Positions 8,484-17,606 of a stretch of DNA of 64,000 nt are shown here, in pieces. The notes beneath the pieces are model-generated. The model did not search any database, had not been told where the DNA came from, and was given only the letters and a program-made list of their open reading frames with translations. The position numbers were made by a program, and so were the translations under genes. Numbering within the stretch: position 1 is the stretch's first letter; every line of letters begins with the position of its first letter. The stretch is from Paraburkholderia sp. SG-MS1 (lineage in GTDB: Bacteria; Pseudomonadota; Gammaproteobacteria; Burkholderiales; Burkholderiaceae): assembly GCF_012275575.1 (NCBI RefSeq), contig NZ_NPIH01000168.1:79220-143219 (forward strand). The letters run 5' to 3'.

Positions 8484-9433
8484 GCGGTATCGATGATGCA
8501 GCCGATGCCGCGATGCTGCCGTTCGGCACGCTTGCTCCGGCGCAACGGCAGTTAATGCTGGAACTGGGGCCGCGCTGGAATGACGACATCGTCGCTCACC
8601 GCAAGGCCGTGATCGACTGCTATACGCCGCTCGTGGCGGCTGCGCCGATGGAAGGCACGCGCGTCGAGCGGGATCTAGCGTATGGCGCTCATCCACGTCA
8701 GGTGCTCGACGTGTTCGAGCCGGCGCCGGCTGCGGCCGATGGTCCACGCGAGGCTGTACTGTTCGTGCATGGCGGTGCGTTCGTGCGCGGCAGCAAGAGC
8801 ATAAACGGCGCGATCTACGACAACGTGTGCCATTGGTTCGCGCGCCAGGGGGTGGTCGCGGTGAATGTCGAGTACCGCCTCGCGGACGACGCGCCATGGC
8901 CTGACGGCGCGCAGGACGTCGCGAGCGCACTCGTCTGGCTGCGCGCGCATGCGGCGCGCTGGCGCATCGATCCCGCGCGTCTCTTCGTGATCGGGCATTC
9001 GGCGGGCGGCGCGCACGCGGCGAGTTGCCTGTTCGATCCCGTGCTGGCGGATGGCGTAAAGCCGGGCGACGTGGCCGGCCTCGTGCTGATTAGCGCGAGG
9101 CTGTTTGCTGACGTCGATCCGCGCAATCCGAATGCGGGACCCGTGCGCGCCTATTTCGGCGATGACGAGTCGCGCTACGCGGAGCGCTCACCGCTCACGC
9201 ACGCTGCTTGCGCCGCAGTGCCCGTGATGATCGCGGTGGCCGAATACGAGAATCGCTTCCTCGACGATTATGGCGCCGCGTTCTTTCTCGAACTGCTGCG
9301 TCATCGCGGCGTGCCGCCGCGTTTCGTGCAGATGCGCGGCCATAACCACACGTCGATCGTCGCGCATTTCAATTCCGGCGAAGAATATTTCGGGCGCGAA
9401 ATCCTTGCCTTCATGGCTTCGGTGCCGCGCTGA
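8477..9433 (+). CDS. Alpha/beta hydrolase (kynurenine-formamidase/esterase type)
   Basis: This 318-aa serine hydrolase has the oxyanion motif LFVHGGAF (HGG), the nucleophile elbow IGHSAGGAHA, an Asp in NRFLDDY and a terminal His in MRGHNHTS. HGG-type enzymes hydrolyse esters or amides, and those with a YGAHPRQVLDVFEP-like entry segment include bacterial kynurenine formamidase relatives. The ATG overlaps the end of the ferredoxin gene, so it is the last gene of the 7534-9433 operon. Its substrate is unknown; hydrolysis of an amide or ester made by the oxidative enzymes is plausible. Confidence 0.88.
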   Translation: MVSGIDDAADAAMLPFGTLAPAQRQLMLELGPRWNDDIVAHRKAVIDCYTPLVAAAPMEGTRVERDLAYGAHPRQVLDVFEPAPAAADGPREAVLFVHGGAFVRGSKSINGAIYDNVCHWFARQGVVAVNVEYRLADDAPWPDGAQDVASALVWLRAHAARWRIDPARLFVIGHSAGGAHAASCLFDPVLADGVKPGDVAGLVLISARLFADVDPRNPNAGPVRAYFGDDESRYAERSPLTHAACAAVPVMIAVAEYENRFLDDYGAAFFLELLRHRGVPPRFVQMRGHNHTSIVAHFNSGEEYFGREILAFMASVPR

Positions 9434-9490
9434 ACGCTGGAGTGCGCGCCCGCTCTGACCGACAAGCTTTGATGCCCGGTGAATTTCGCT

Positions 9491-9518
9491 TTTCGTATCG
9501 TGTGTACAGTCTACGAAA
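9491..9518 (-). promoter_or_regulatory. Putative GntR operator, autoregulatory
   Basis: A 28-bp element has perfect outer arms TTTCGTA (9491-9497) and TACGAAA (9512-9518) around a GTGTAC core. Read on the minus strand, 9491-9507 is GTACACACGATACGAAA and matches the 17-mer at 7332-7348 at 14 positions. It lies 65 bp before the gntR start, a normal place for autorepression. Confidence 0.55.
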
Positions 9519-9582
9519 CGCTCGCACTGCTAGAATTGAGCCGGAAGGTTCAGATCAAACGGTCAGATCGTGGAGATGAAAC

Positions 9583-10257
9583 ATGGTGCGGGAAGCCATC
9601 GGCGCAAACGGGCGTGAGCCGATCATGCACAAGCAGCTTTCGGAGCTGGTGATTGCCCGCTTGCGCGAGTCGATTACATCCGGCGAATACGCGCCCGGCG
9701 ACCGGCTCGTGGAAGGCCGGATCGCAGAGGAACTGGAGGTGTCGCGCGTGCCGGTGCGCGAGGCGCTGCGCGCGCTCGCAGCGGAAGGTCTCGTCGAAGT
9801 GCGCCCGCGCCACGGCGCGGTCGTCGCATCGCTCGATCCGTCAGCGGCGCGCGAGATGGTGCAAATCCGTGCGACTCTCGAAGGGCTCAACGCGCGGCTC
9901 GCCGCAGAGCATTGCACACCGGAACTCGTCAGCCAGATAGAAGCGGTGCTTCAGGAAGGCAACGCCAAGGTTGCGGGCGGCGAGCTCGCGGGGCTGCTCG
10001 AGCTGAACGCGCGGTTTCACGATCTGCTCTACGCGGCGGGCGCTAATTCCATGCTCTCGGACCTGATGCGCTCGCTGCGCGACCGCACGCGCATGTTGTT
10101 CGTGAATGCGAGCGATGAAGAGGTGCGCGTCACCTGGGACGAACACGTTGCGATTCTGCGCGCGGTTCAGTCGGGCGATGCGGCTCTCGCGGCTTTGCTT
10201 GCCGAGCGCCATGTCGCGCGCGCGGCGCAGCACTATCTGGAGCGCTTTGCGCGCTAA
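9583..10257 (+). CDS. GntR-family (FCD) transcriptional regulator
   Basis: The 224-aa product has an N-terminal winged helix (residues about 15-80: LVIARLRESITSGEYAPGDR, SRVPVREALRAL, VRPRHGAVV) followed by an all-helical FCD domain with NARFHDLLYAAG. FCD regulators bind organic acids and dissociate from DNA. The start ATG 9583 has GGAG seven bases upstream. It is directly downstream of the hydrolase operon and has its own putative operator. It most probably controls the 6.4-9.4 kb genes and perhaps the 0.5-6.1 kb genes. Confidence 0.92.
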   Translation: MVREAIGANGREPIMHKQLSELVIARLRESITSGEYAPGDRLVEGRIAEELEVSRVPVREALRALAAEGLVEVRPRHGAVVASLDPSAAREMVQIRATLEGLNARLAAEHCTPELVSQIEAVLQEGNAKVAGGELAGLLELNARFHDLLYAAGANSMLSDLMRSLRDRTRMLFVNASDEEVRVTWDEHVAILRAVQSGDAALAALLAERHVARAAQHYLERFAR

Positions 10258-10534
10258 TGGCTGATGGACCGTGCGGCCGTCTTTGCGCCAGCACGCTGAA
10301 TGGAGCGGTGGAGCTGGCGGCGAAAAACCAATGACCATCCATCGCCCACACAAAGACAATCGCTGGGAAAACTCATCGTGATTTGACGCGAGACGAAAAA
10401 GTACGATTGCACCGATCCCTCGCCTTGGGCTCAGTCCGCGATGGCGTTCCTCGACGCACAGGGCCGCGTACATGCGCGCGACTCGGACTGCTTCATTCGA
10501 CAGGCGTTGCTGCTGCGGCGCGGCCCGCGGCGAG

Positions 10535-10662
10535 CGGAATTACACCGCTGGCAAGATCGACAAGCGCCAGCAGCAATTGAGGAAAGTATTCAACGATACT
10601 TGGATGCAGGTCAGACCGCCGATCGCCTCAGTCCAACCGGTTTCGATGGGAAGACCCAGTGA
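10535..10662 (+). pseudogene. IS1182-like transposase fragment, frameshifted
   Basis: Frame 2 reads NYTAGKIDKRQQQ and, after one missing base near 10576, frame 1 continues IEESIQRYLDAGQTADR. Joined, this resembles the central helix region of IS1182-family transposases, which commonly read like K-R-x-Q-Q-I-E-x-S-I-x-R-Y-L-x-x-x-x-T-A-D-R. No further transposase domains or terminal repeats are visible, so it is a decayed remnant. The rest of the 10.26-10.9 kb interval holds no gene that I can support. Confidence 0.5.
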
Positions 10663-10914
10663 GCTGCGCTCATGTCAGCAACACCTTCGCTCCCTCGAAA
10701 CGCCCCAATTCTGGCGACAAGCCTTACCGCAGGTTCTCGGCCCGTGCCCAGGAGAAGATCCACGAATCGACGGTGTCGCGCTTCCCGGCGTCACCCCTTC
10801 ACGCGCCTTGGGCGATGACATTCTCACCGATATTAATGGTAGCGCTTGCCATTCTTCGGGGCGGAGATCTCGGAGCCTTTCCCGGCTTTGCCTTTCTGAA
10901 TCAATACGGCGAGT

Positions 10915-12105
10915 TCAGCTGGTTCGTTTCCACGCTTGAAGTTGTAGCGCTTCGCGAAGCATCGATTGCGGCCACGTTTCGTCTAGTGCGCGGCGCAGGA
11001 GCGCTTGCTGACTCGTGGGCGCCAGGCCCCCTGCTGGTGGGTCGCGATCAAGATTGGTCGGGAACGCGTAACCTTCCGCCGTACATGCAATGACGAAATC
11101 GATGTCGATCGAAGTCAACTTGCCATCAGTCTGGTACTCGAGAAGTATGGGATAGACAGCCTCACACATACGCATGCGATCGACAGTTTCCATCGCGCGC
11201 CCATAGGCCGATGACACCTGCAACAGATTCGCCATACGCTGCACATCTGACGTGCGATTCGCGCCGGCGGCATGAAACAGTGCCGGGTTAAAAAAGAGTG
11301 CGTCGCCTTTCGCGAGCGGTAACTGCACGCAGTGTGCTTCGAAGAAGTTGCGGAAGTCAGGACGCCGGCACGCCAGATAGCCCTCTGCGTAACGCTGCGA
11401 AAAGGGAAGCAGCTTCGTGGGACCACTCTGGATTGGCATATCGCTGTGCGCGACGGCGCCTTGAAGCGTCAAGAATGGCGACATCTTATGGACATGCGCG
11501 GGAAAACGCTGCACTTCCTCCACGGTCTGGAAGCCAAGATGGTAATCGCGATGTGCTTGCTGTGCCTCTCCACCGGGACGAACGACGTTGACCTGAGCGG
11601 TCATCTGATAGCCAGGGCCGAGCCATGCTTGCGCGACACATGCGATGAACGCATTCGAGAAATAGCGTGCAAACACCGAGGGTGCCTGCAGACAGAGCTT
11701 TTCCTGGGCGTTCCAGATGCGGTCGTTCGCACCCGCCTTGGCAAAATGGTCCGCTCCGTGTGTCCCGGATTCGCGTTCTTGCCTAATGATCTCTTCGAAG
11801 ATGCGGGTCGCTTCGTCGACGGGAGCGGTATCTCGGAAGACGTTCTTTAGTACCAGCACGCCCGCGCCGTCAAGAAGCACGTTTGCCCATTCGGCCTGCA
11901 GCGTGCGTTGCCGAACAGGGTCGATCAGAACTTCATCAAGCGCACGGCAATCGTAGATGGGAACTTCGTGCTCCGTCTCGACCGGGAATCGCAACTCGCG
12001 GTCAACCCTATTTCGTAGTTGATCCGCGAAAGCTTCGAGTGAGCACTCGCTCTCTCGATACCAGTTCTTTGCTGGCGTTTCGCTGCCTTGCTCCGTGGCA
12101 TTCAT
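10915..12105 (-). CDS. Phytanoyl-CoA dioxygenase-family Fe(II)/2-oxoglutarate oxygenase
   Basis: The 396-aa protein carries the metal triad of the PhyH family: H-R-D in QQAHRDYHLGF (about residues 185-187) and the distal His in FHAAGANRT (about 278), with an Arg six residues later for 2-oxoglutarate. These enzymes hydroxylate small molecules, not only acyl-CoA. ATG 12105 is preferred because GGAG lies seven bases upstream; ATG 12117 lacks a site. It is divergent from the LacI regulator at 12199 and so is probably controlled by it. Its place in the neighbouring pathway is unknown; oxidation of the imported compound or a side chain is possible. Confidence 0.85.
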   Translation of the reverse strand: MNATEQGSETPAKNWYRESECSLEAFADQLRNRVDRELRFPVETEHEVPIYDCRALDEVLIDPVRQRTLQAEWANVLLDGAGVLVLKNVFRDTAPVDEATRIFEEIIRQERESGTHGADHFAKAGANDRIWNAQEKLCLQAPSVFARYFSNAFIACVAQAWLGPGYQMTAQVNVVRPGGEAQQAHRDYHLGFQTVEEVQRFPAHVHKMSPFLTLQGAVAHSDMPIQSGPTKLLPFSQRYAEGYLACRRPDFRNFFEAHCVQLPLAKGDALFFNPALFHAAGANRTSDVQRMANLLQVSSAYGRAMETVDRMRMCEAVYPILLEYQTDGKLTSIDIDFVIACTAEGYAFPTNLDRDPPAGGLAPTSQQALLRRALDETWPQSMLREALQLQAWKRTS

Positions 12106-12198
12106 GTCTCGCTCCATTTTTCATCAAGCATAGACGCATCGTAGCGCCGAGAGTTACGATAAACACATCAAAAAACCATCAGAATTGACGGTGTGACG

Positions 12199-13239
12199 AT
12201 GGCTCATCGTTTCCTCATAAAAGAGATTGCGCTGCAGGCTGGTGTGGGCGTTGCCACGGTGGACCGCGTATTGAACGGGCGTGCCCATGTGCGCGAAGGC
12301 ACGCGCAGGCGGGTCGAGCAGGCTATCCGGGAGTTGGAAAAACAGGAGATTCAACTGGCGGCGACCGGGCGCAAGCTCGTCATTGATGTGGTGGCCGAAG
12401 CGCCATCTCGATTCTCGACGGAGATTCAGGAGGCACTCGAAGGCGAGTTACCAGGTTTACACCCTGCGGTGCTAAGGCCCCGTTTCCTCATGCGTGAAAC
12501 GATGACTACCGTGGAGGTAGTCGAGGCGCTTCGCTCGATCGCCAGGCGAGGTAGTCACGGCGTTTTGCTGAAAGCGCGCGATGTCACTGAAATCTCTGAA
12601 GCGATCGGAGAGTTGAAGACAATGGGCATACCTGTTGTGACCACGTTCACTGACATTCCGTTGTCCGGGCGCATCGCCTACGCTGGCCTCGATAATCGCG
12701 TGGCGGGCGCGACGGCGGCGTACCTCATTGGTCAGTGGCTCGGGGGTACCGTCGGGACAGTGCTGATCACGATGAGTGACGAAGGCTTCAAAGGAGAAGA
12801 GGAGCGCGAGGCGAGTTTCCGGCGGGCTCTGCGTGTCAGTCACCCGAACCTCAGTCTGCTTGACGCGAGCGGCGGACACGGACTCAATCTGCAAACAGAA
12901 GAGAGGATGCGCAAAGTCGTTACGACAAGGTCAAGAATTGCCGCCGTGTACTCGATGGGTGGGGGTAATGCAGCCGTGCTGAAAGTATTGGAGGCTGCGA
13001 AGCAAAATCCTATATGTTTCATTGGACACGATCTTGACCGAGACAACGTTGGCTTGCTTCTTCGGGGAAAGGTGCAAGCCATCCTTCATCACGAGTTGCG
13101 CCAGGACGTGCGTTCGGCTTGCCAGCACATCATGCACTTTCATCGGCTTATCCCTGCATCAGCGATCGCCCCGTCTTCTTCGGTCGTCGTGGTTACTCCG
13201 GCAAACATCCCGGAGGGCATCGTCAGTCGATTTCGATAG
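12199..13239 (+). CDS. LacI-family transcriptional regulator
   Basis: This 346-aa regulator has an N-terminal helix-turn-helix with hinge (IKEIALQAGVGVATVDRVLNGRAHVREGT) and a periplasmic-binding-protein-like sensor domain (IPVVTTFTDIP, AYAGLDNRVAGATAAYLIGQWL, FIGHDLDRDN). The VDRVLNGR form of the recognition helix is common in regulators of sugar and polyol ABC systems. GTG 12193 is an alternative start. It converges with the maleylacetate reductase gene, 23 bp away. It may control the phytanoyl-CoA-dioxygenase-like gene and the ABC importer; no clear LacI operator pair could be found by eye. Confidence 0.9.
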   Translation: MAHRFLIKEIALQAGVGVATVDRVLNGRAHVREGTRRRVEQAIRELEKQEIQLAATGRKLVIDVVAEAPSRFSTEIQEALEGELPGLHPAVLRPRFLMRETMTTVEVVEALRSIARRGSHGVLLKARDVTEISEAIGELKTMGIPVVTTFTDIPLSGRIAYAGLDNRVAGATAAYLIGQWLGGTVGTVLITMSDEGFKGEEEREASFRRALRVSHPNLSLLDASGGHGLNLQTEERMRKVVTTRSRIAAVYSMGGGNAAVLKVLEAAKQNPICFIGHDLDRDNVGLLLRGKVQAILHHELRQDVRSACQHIMHFHRLIPASAIAPSSSVVVVTPANIPEGIVSRFR

Positions 13240-13262
13240 ACTCGTCTTTTCAAATGCAGCAC

Positions 13263-14324
13263 TCACATGGGGGGCCGGCTTCCACTCCAGGCACCTTGCA
13301 GCAAAGACCGAAGCGGCTCGCGCTCTATCGGGCGGGGATTCCAATACGGGTTTGATAGTGCGAGCTCGCATGCCCGGTCGAGGTCGGATTCCTTCATTCC
13401 AATCTCCCGCAAGCCTGACGGAATTTCGAGTTCGCGTCCGAGCTCGAAGACTCCGAGCGCTGCGCTTTCGCTACCAAGTGCTCGCGCGATTCGCAACATG
13501 GCATCGGGTGCCGCATCACTGTTGTACGCCAATGCGTGAGGCAAGACGATAGCGTGTGTTTCCGCATGCGGAAGATTGAAGCTTCCGCCCAGGGTGTGGC
13601 AAAGCTTGTGGTGAAGAGCCATCCCGACGTGGCCCAGTACGCTGCCGCACATCCATGCGCCGTAAAGACAATCGCCGCGCGCTGACAGATTCCTGGGATC
13701 GGTTTTGATGCCCCTTAGGCCCGCCGCTAACGCGCGTATTCCGTCCTCCGCCATCAGCGACATGATGGGGTTGCCGTCGCGGGCGTACAGCCCCTCGGCA
13801 GCATGTGCAATGGCGTTTAGGCCGCTTACGAACGACAGGCCGAGCGGCAGACTCAACGACAGCATCGGATCGTAGATGACGGTCTTCGGCAGCACACGCG
13901 GGTCGCGTCCGGTACGCTTCAGTCCATCCTCAGTGAGGCCGTAGATCGGCGTCATCTCAGAGCCAGCATACGTCGTCGGAATGGCAATGATCGGTAAGCT
14001 TGATTCCAGAGCGATGGCTTTACCGAGGCCGACGGTGGATCCGCCTCCTATAGCCACCGCGCAATCGGCGCCAACGCTTCGTGCATGATCGCGGGCGCGT
14101 CTTGCCGTCTCGATCGGAACGTGCATTTTCGCTTCTGCAAAGACACCTGCGCTGAGCGGCCCCAACAAATCGGAAACCTTCATTGCTTGCGCCTCCTGCT
14201 CCGGGGTGCAAAGGATCAGAGCCTTTTTAGCACCGAGCGCGTGGACTTCATCGGCGACGCGGGCGAGTGCACCAGCGCCGAAGATCACTCTCGAAGACTG
14301 CGGGGTGTAGACGAAATCGTACAT
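13263..14324 (-). CDS. Maleylacetate reductase (iron-containing alcohol dehydrogenase family)
   Basis: The 353-aa product matches maleylacetate reductase in length and motifs: IFGAGALARVADEV, AIGGGSTVGLGKAIAL (residues about 91-106), IPTTYAGSEMTPIYG and HHKLCHTLGGSFNLPHAETH. It reduces maleylacetate to 3-oxoadipate with NAD(P)H, the step after hydroxyquinol ring cleavage. ATG 14324 is chosen because AGGA is eight bases upstream; ATG 14345 and 14387 are alternatives. It is the last gene of the minus-strand run that begins with the ring-cleavage dioxygenase at 19208, which strongly supports the assignment. Confidence 0.92.
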   Translation of the reverse strand: MYDFVYTPQSSRVIFGAGALARVADEVHALGAKKALILCTPEQEAQAMKVSDLLGPLSAGVFAEAKMHVPIETARRARDHARSVGADCAVAIGGGSTVGLGKAIALESSLPIIAIPTTYAGSEMTPIYGLTEDGLKRTGRDPRVLPKTVIYDPMLSLSLPLGLSFVSGLNAIAHAAEGLYARDGNPIMSLMAEDGIRALAAGLRGIKTDPRNLSARGDCLYGAWMCGSVLGHVGMALHHKLCHTLGGSFNLPHAETHAIVLPHALAYNSDAAPDAMLRIARALGSESAALGVFELGRELEIPSGLREIGMKESDLDRACELALSNPYWNPRPIEREPLRSLLQGAWSGSRPPM

Positions 14325-14433
14325 CGAGGCATCCTTACCAGTCATTGTGCGCAGTTGGTGTCGAGCGAGCGTCGAGACGTCAACCAACCTTTTTAACTTT
14401 AGTACGTGCGATCTGCTTGTGCCCGGCTATCAA

Positions 14434-15324
14434 TCAGGCACTGACTTTGTATTGCCGTGTTTCAACGTTGCGGAACTGCTGCATGGTTGTGTTGAACGAC
14501 CTGATCGCCATTTCTTGCAGCGGAAGCTTGCGATATTCGGTCGAGATGATCTCTACGCCGTACCATTGGCCACTGAATCCGGCGTTCTGAACCGCTTCTA
14601 TGAAGCCCGGACAGTCAAACTGGCCCTCGCCACAAAGCTTGCGACGAAAGACGGTGTCTTCCAGCAAAGTTCCCTCTATGGCCGAGCCGGCGTCGTCGAG
14701 TTCAACGGCCTTGATGAACTGCGAAGGGACTTTTGCGATTTCGCTGAAGTCAATTCCTCCGCGAACCATGTGCCAGATATCCAGGAGTAGGCCACCGTTG
14801 GGCTGGTTCGCTTCCTGAACGATCGCGAGACCATCTTCGAGCGTTTTTACGATCGAGAATGGCATGACTTCAATCGACACGTTTGAACCAACCGCGGCCG
14901 CTTCCTGACACAGCGTTGCGAATTCATCCGCCATCCGAGCGAAGTTTGGCGTTCGCTGATCCAGGGCGCTCGCAGCGATCTTCACGTTTTTCATGCCCAA
15001 CTTTGCACCCAGTTCAAGAATCACCCGGCGAGCACGGTCCGACACCAGTCGCTCGGGGCCGTCGCGGTACCAGTCAACGAGGAATTCAAGTTCGAAGTGT
15101 TTGATGCCGTTGTCTTCAAGAATGTGCTTAACCGTGTTTGCACCCACCTTCTCAATAGTCGCCACCAGATCCTCATGGATCACGCCAATGCCTCGCCAAC
15201 CGGCTTTGGATGCCGCTTCGACGCGCGCTTGTAGCGAGTAAGGACTTATAGAAGGCTGGAGTGGATCCACGTCTCCAGCGAGAGTCCAGTACGCCGCCAG
15301 CAGGTCAATGTCAGGTGTGCTCAA
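14434..15324 (-). CDS. Sugar phosphate isomerase/epimerase-like TIM barrel
   Basis: This 296-aa protein belongs to the xylose-isomerase-like TIM-barrel family (IolE/IolI/LgdB type). Visible features are GWRGIGVIHEDL, KHFELEFLVDWY, the metal-ligand strand VSIEVMPFS, LLLDIWHMVRGG and the late VELDDAG. Family roles include inosose dehydratase, 2-keto-sugar isomerase and 3-oxo-glycoside lyase. It follows maleylacetate reductase in the operon order and may supply the step that turns an oxidised carbocycle or glycoside towards an aromatic product. That role is inference. It has no phosphate-specific signature that I can see. Confidence 0.85.
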   Translation of the reverse strand: MSTPDIDLLAAYWTLAGDVDPLQPSISPYSLQARVEAASKAGWRGIGVIHEDLVATIEKVGANTVKHILEDNGIKHFELEFLVDWYRDGPERLVSDRARRVILELGAKLGMKNVKIAASALDQRTPNFARMADEFATLCQEAAAVGSNVSIEVMPFSIVKTLEDGLAIVQEANQPNGGLLLDIWHMVRGGIDFSEIAKVPSQFIKAVELDDAGSAIEGTLLEDTVFRRKLCGEGQFDCPGFIEAVQNAGFSGQWYGVEIISTEYRKLPLQEMAIRSFNTTMQQFRNVETRQYKVSA

Positions 15325-15476
15325 TTGGTGTACTCCAAAAGCAGAATTTAAATCTTTGATGGAGCGAGCGTTGCCCGGCTCTCAAAAAATGAAGTGGTGA
15401 GGCAAAAGCCGGAGTTAAAGGTGGGGCAACTTCTCCTGAACCCGGTCAGCGCGCTACTGACTGCCACACGGAACGC

Positions 15477-16829
15477 CTATGCAGGAACCAGCTCTGCAAA
15501 GCGCTGGCTTATACGGCGGCCCGATGCATCCAGTTCGTCGAGCCGTTGATCCAGATGTTCGTAGAGTAATTTTCCGTCGCGTTTTTTGAATTCGCCGGCC
15601 ACCAACACGGTGTCGACGTTTGCTGCGCTTCCTTGCATCAGCACTGCCGAAACAGGATCGTGCACAGGTCGCATGCTCAATCCGTCTGCGCGGATCAAAA
15701 CGATATCGGCTTGCTTTCCCGGCGTCAGCGACCCGACGCGGTCCTGAAGGCCTAATGCCTCTGCGCCGCGAATCGTTATCCAACTGAGAGCATCGGATGT
15801 CGATATCGTCGAATGAGCGGGCAACTGCCCGGTGTCGGCCCGAGCTTGCGCGTTGTCCAACGCACGCTGGGACGCCAAAGCGACGCGCGCGACTGTGAAC
15901 ATATCGCCGGCGATGGCGGACTCGAGGTCGACGCCAAGGGAAGGCGCGCTGCCCGCATCGCGCAAACGGCCGGTGATTGGATGGCCATGCCCCTGTGTCA
16001 TTTCGGTCTCAGGCGCGACAGAAAATGTGACGCCGCGATCGATCATCATTCGAAGTTGCGCGTCAGTCAGATTGTTACCATGCACGATGTTGGTGGTTGG
16101 GCCGAGAAGATCGCGCTCAGCCAGACGTTCCCAACCATCTGGTGTCTTCGGCTCGAGCCCCGCGCAGTGCATGCTGGCGATCAGTTCGAATTCGGCCGCC
16201 AATTGAAAATCATGCTCCGACACCTCATACGTCGAGTAATGAGGCCCGAGAATCGCCATCCCGAGCGTGACTTTCGCGTCACGGCTCGCAAATCTGTTCT
16301 TCAGCAATCGCTCGATTTCGCCGCGCGGATGAGGAATCTCGCTGAAGTGCTTCTGTCCAGGTTTTGGGTCCGGCTTTGGCGAGCCGTGAAAATAGACCGC
16401 TCGAATCCCGGATTCGAGCAGTCCGTCGATCGCACGATCCGAGTGATCGGGCGTCGGATTATTGTGGCACCAGTCACCGAGCGTTGTCGTACCCAGGTTC
16501 AACTGGTTCAGCGCGCCCACCAGCGTACCGATGTAGAGGTCCTCCGGGTTAAAACATGTCGCCAGTCCCGCATGAACGCTACGGAAGTAGGTGGGCAATG
16601 TCCAGTTCGCCGTCACGCCGCGAAGTGCGGTCTGCCACGTGTGCATGTGCGCGTTGATGAGGCCCGGAATGACGATGCAACCGGACGCATCGAGTTGTTC
16701 CGCATCGTGTACCTGAACCTGCGGACCGATGTCGACAATCCGATCGTTCTCGATCAATACGTTGAAGCGGCCATTGCCGATGGCCGGATCCATCGTGATT
16801 ACTTGACCTCCTGTGATGAGCAGCTTCAT
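15477..16829 (-). CDS. Amidohydrolase-superfamily hydrolase (cytosine deaminase/chlorohydrolase type)
   Basis: This 450-aa metal hydrolase has GLINAHMHTWQTALRG (HxH metal site), MHCAG, the metal His in IVHGNNLTD, a metal-binding Asp in LGVDLES and the C-terminal GSLTPGKQADIVLI sandwich strand. Relatives include deaminases, dechlorinases and other hydrolases of ring amines and halides. ATG 16829 is chosen with GGAGA seven bases upstream; a TTG precedes it. Inside an operon for hydroxyquinol metabolism it could remove an amine or halide from a ring, but the substrate is unknown. No signal peptide. Confidence 0.88.
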   Translation of the reverse strand: MKLLITGGQVITMDPAIGNGRFNVLIENDRIVDIGPQVQVHDAEQLDASGCIVIPGLINAHMHTWQTALRGVTANWTLPTYFRSVHAGLATCFNPEDLYIGTLVGALNQLNLGTTTLGDWCHNNPTPDHSDRAIDGLLESGIRAVYFHGSPKPDPKPGQKHFSEIPHPRGEIERLLKNRFASRDAKVTLGMAILGPHYSTYEVSEHDFQLAAEFELIASMHCAGLEPKTPDGWERLAERDLLGPTTNIVHGNNLTDAQLRMMIDRGVTFSVAPETEMTQGHGHPITGRLRDAGSAPSLGVDLESAIAGDMFTVARVALASQRALDNAQARADTGQLPAHSTISTSDALSWITIRGAEALGLQDRVGSLTPGKQADIVLIRADGLSMRPVHDPVSAVLMQGSAANVDTVLVAGEFKKRDGKLLYEHLDQRLDELDASGRRISQRFAELVPA

Positions 16830-16908
16830 CAACGCGTCTCCTTTGTTATGAATGGGTACATCGTCGTCGAGGGTAAAGCGCCTGGCTCGCCTGGACGTTA
16901 TTGCTCAA

Positions 16909-17487
16909 TCACTTGTTCAGCAGTTTGCGCTGCTGGGCGAAAAGCGCGAAGGCTTTCAATTGGGCGGAGATGATCTCGCGCGTCTGCGGGTCGGTGACGG
17001 TCTTGCCCTCGACGTCAACCTTGCTCGCAGCGCCGCCAACCATCACTTCCGGCTTGTTGAGCACCTGCGCATCGAGGAACACCATGCTTTGACGCAGATG
17101 GTATTGCGCGCGGGCACCACCGAAGATGCCGGGCGACGCCGACTGGATCGCCACGGGCTTGCCGACAAAAGGAGGTGCCGGGAGGCGCGAAAGCCAGTCC
17201 AACGCGTTCTTAAGGACACCGGGAACGGAATAGTTGTACTCGGGCGTAACGATGATAACGCCGTCTGCCTCGCTGATTGCATTGCCCAATTCGAGCACCG
17301 ACAGCGGAAAGCCTTCCGCCTGGACGTCCGCATTGTAGTGAGGGAGCAGCCCGACGGAGGGCAGCTTCGTCACGCGCACGTTTTCCGGCGCTAGTTCCTG
17401 CAGGCAGTCTGCAATTGCCGCATGGAAGGAAAGACGACGCAGGCTGCCGACGAGCGTTACGAGGCGCAGCGAGTTTTGATCAGACAT
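16909..17487 (-). CDS. NAD(P)H-dependent FMN reductase (quinone/chromate reductase-like)
   Basis: The 192-aa flavodoxin-fold protein has LVGSLRRLSFHAAIADCL at the phosphate-binding loop, TPEYNYSVPGVLKNALDWLSR and SPGIFGGARAQYHLRQ. This is the ArsH/ChrR/YieF-type FMN reductase family, which gives two-electron reduction of quinones and flavins. In this operon a plausible job is reducing hydroxybenzoquinone, formed by spontaneous oxidation of hydroxyquinol, back to the dioxygenase substrate (inference). ATG 17487 follows AAGGAAAT with a normal spacing. It lies between the amidohydrolase and YciI genes, all on one strand. Confidence 0.92.
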   Translation of the reverse strand: MSDQNSLRLVTLVGSLRRLSFHAAIADCLQELAPENVRVTKLPSVGLLPHYNADVQAEGFPLSVLELGNAISEADGVIIVTPEYNYSVPGVLKNALDWLSRLPAPPFVGKPVAIQSASPGIFGGARAQYHLRQSMVFLDAQVLNKPEVMVGGAASKVDVEGKTVTDPQTREIISAQLKAFALFAQQRKLLNK

Positions 17488-17606
17488 AAGATTTCCTTTT
17501 GAAAGTGGTTTTGCGACAACCGGAAGGCCATCTAGATTAAGTACGATTCGTTTCTACGTTCTTCGTCACCTTTTATCGGTGACGAGCACTGATGTCTTGC
17601 ATTCAA

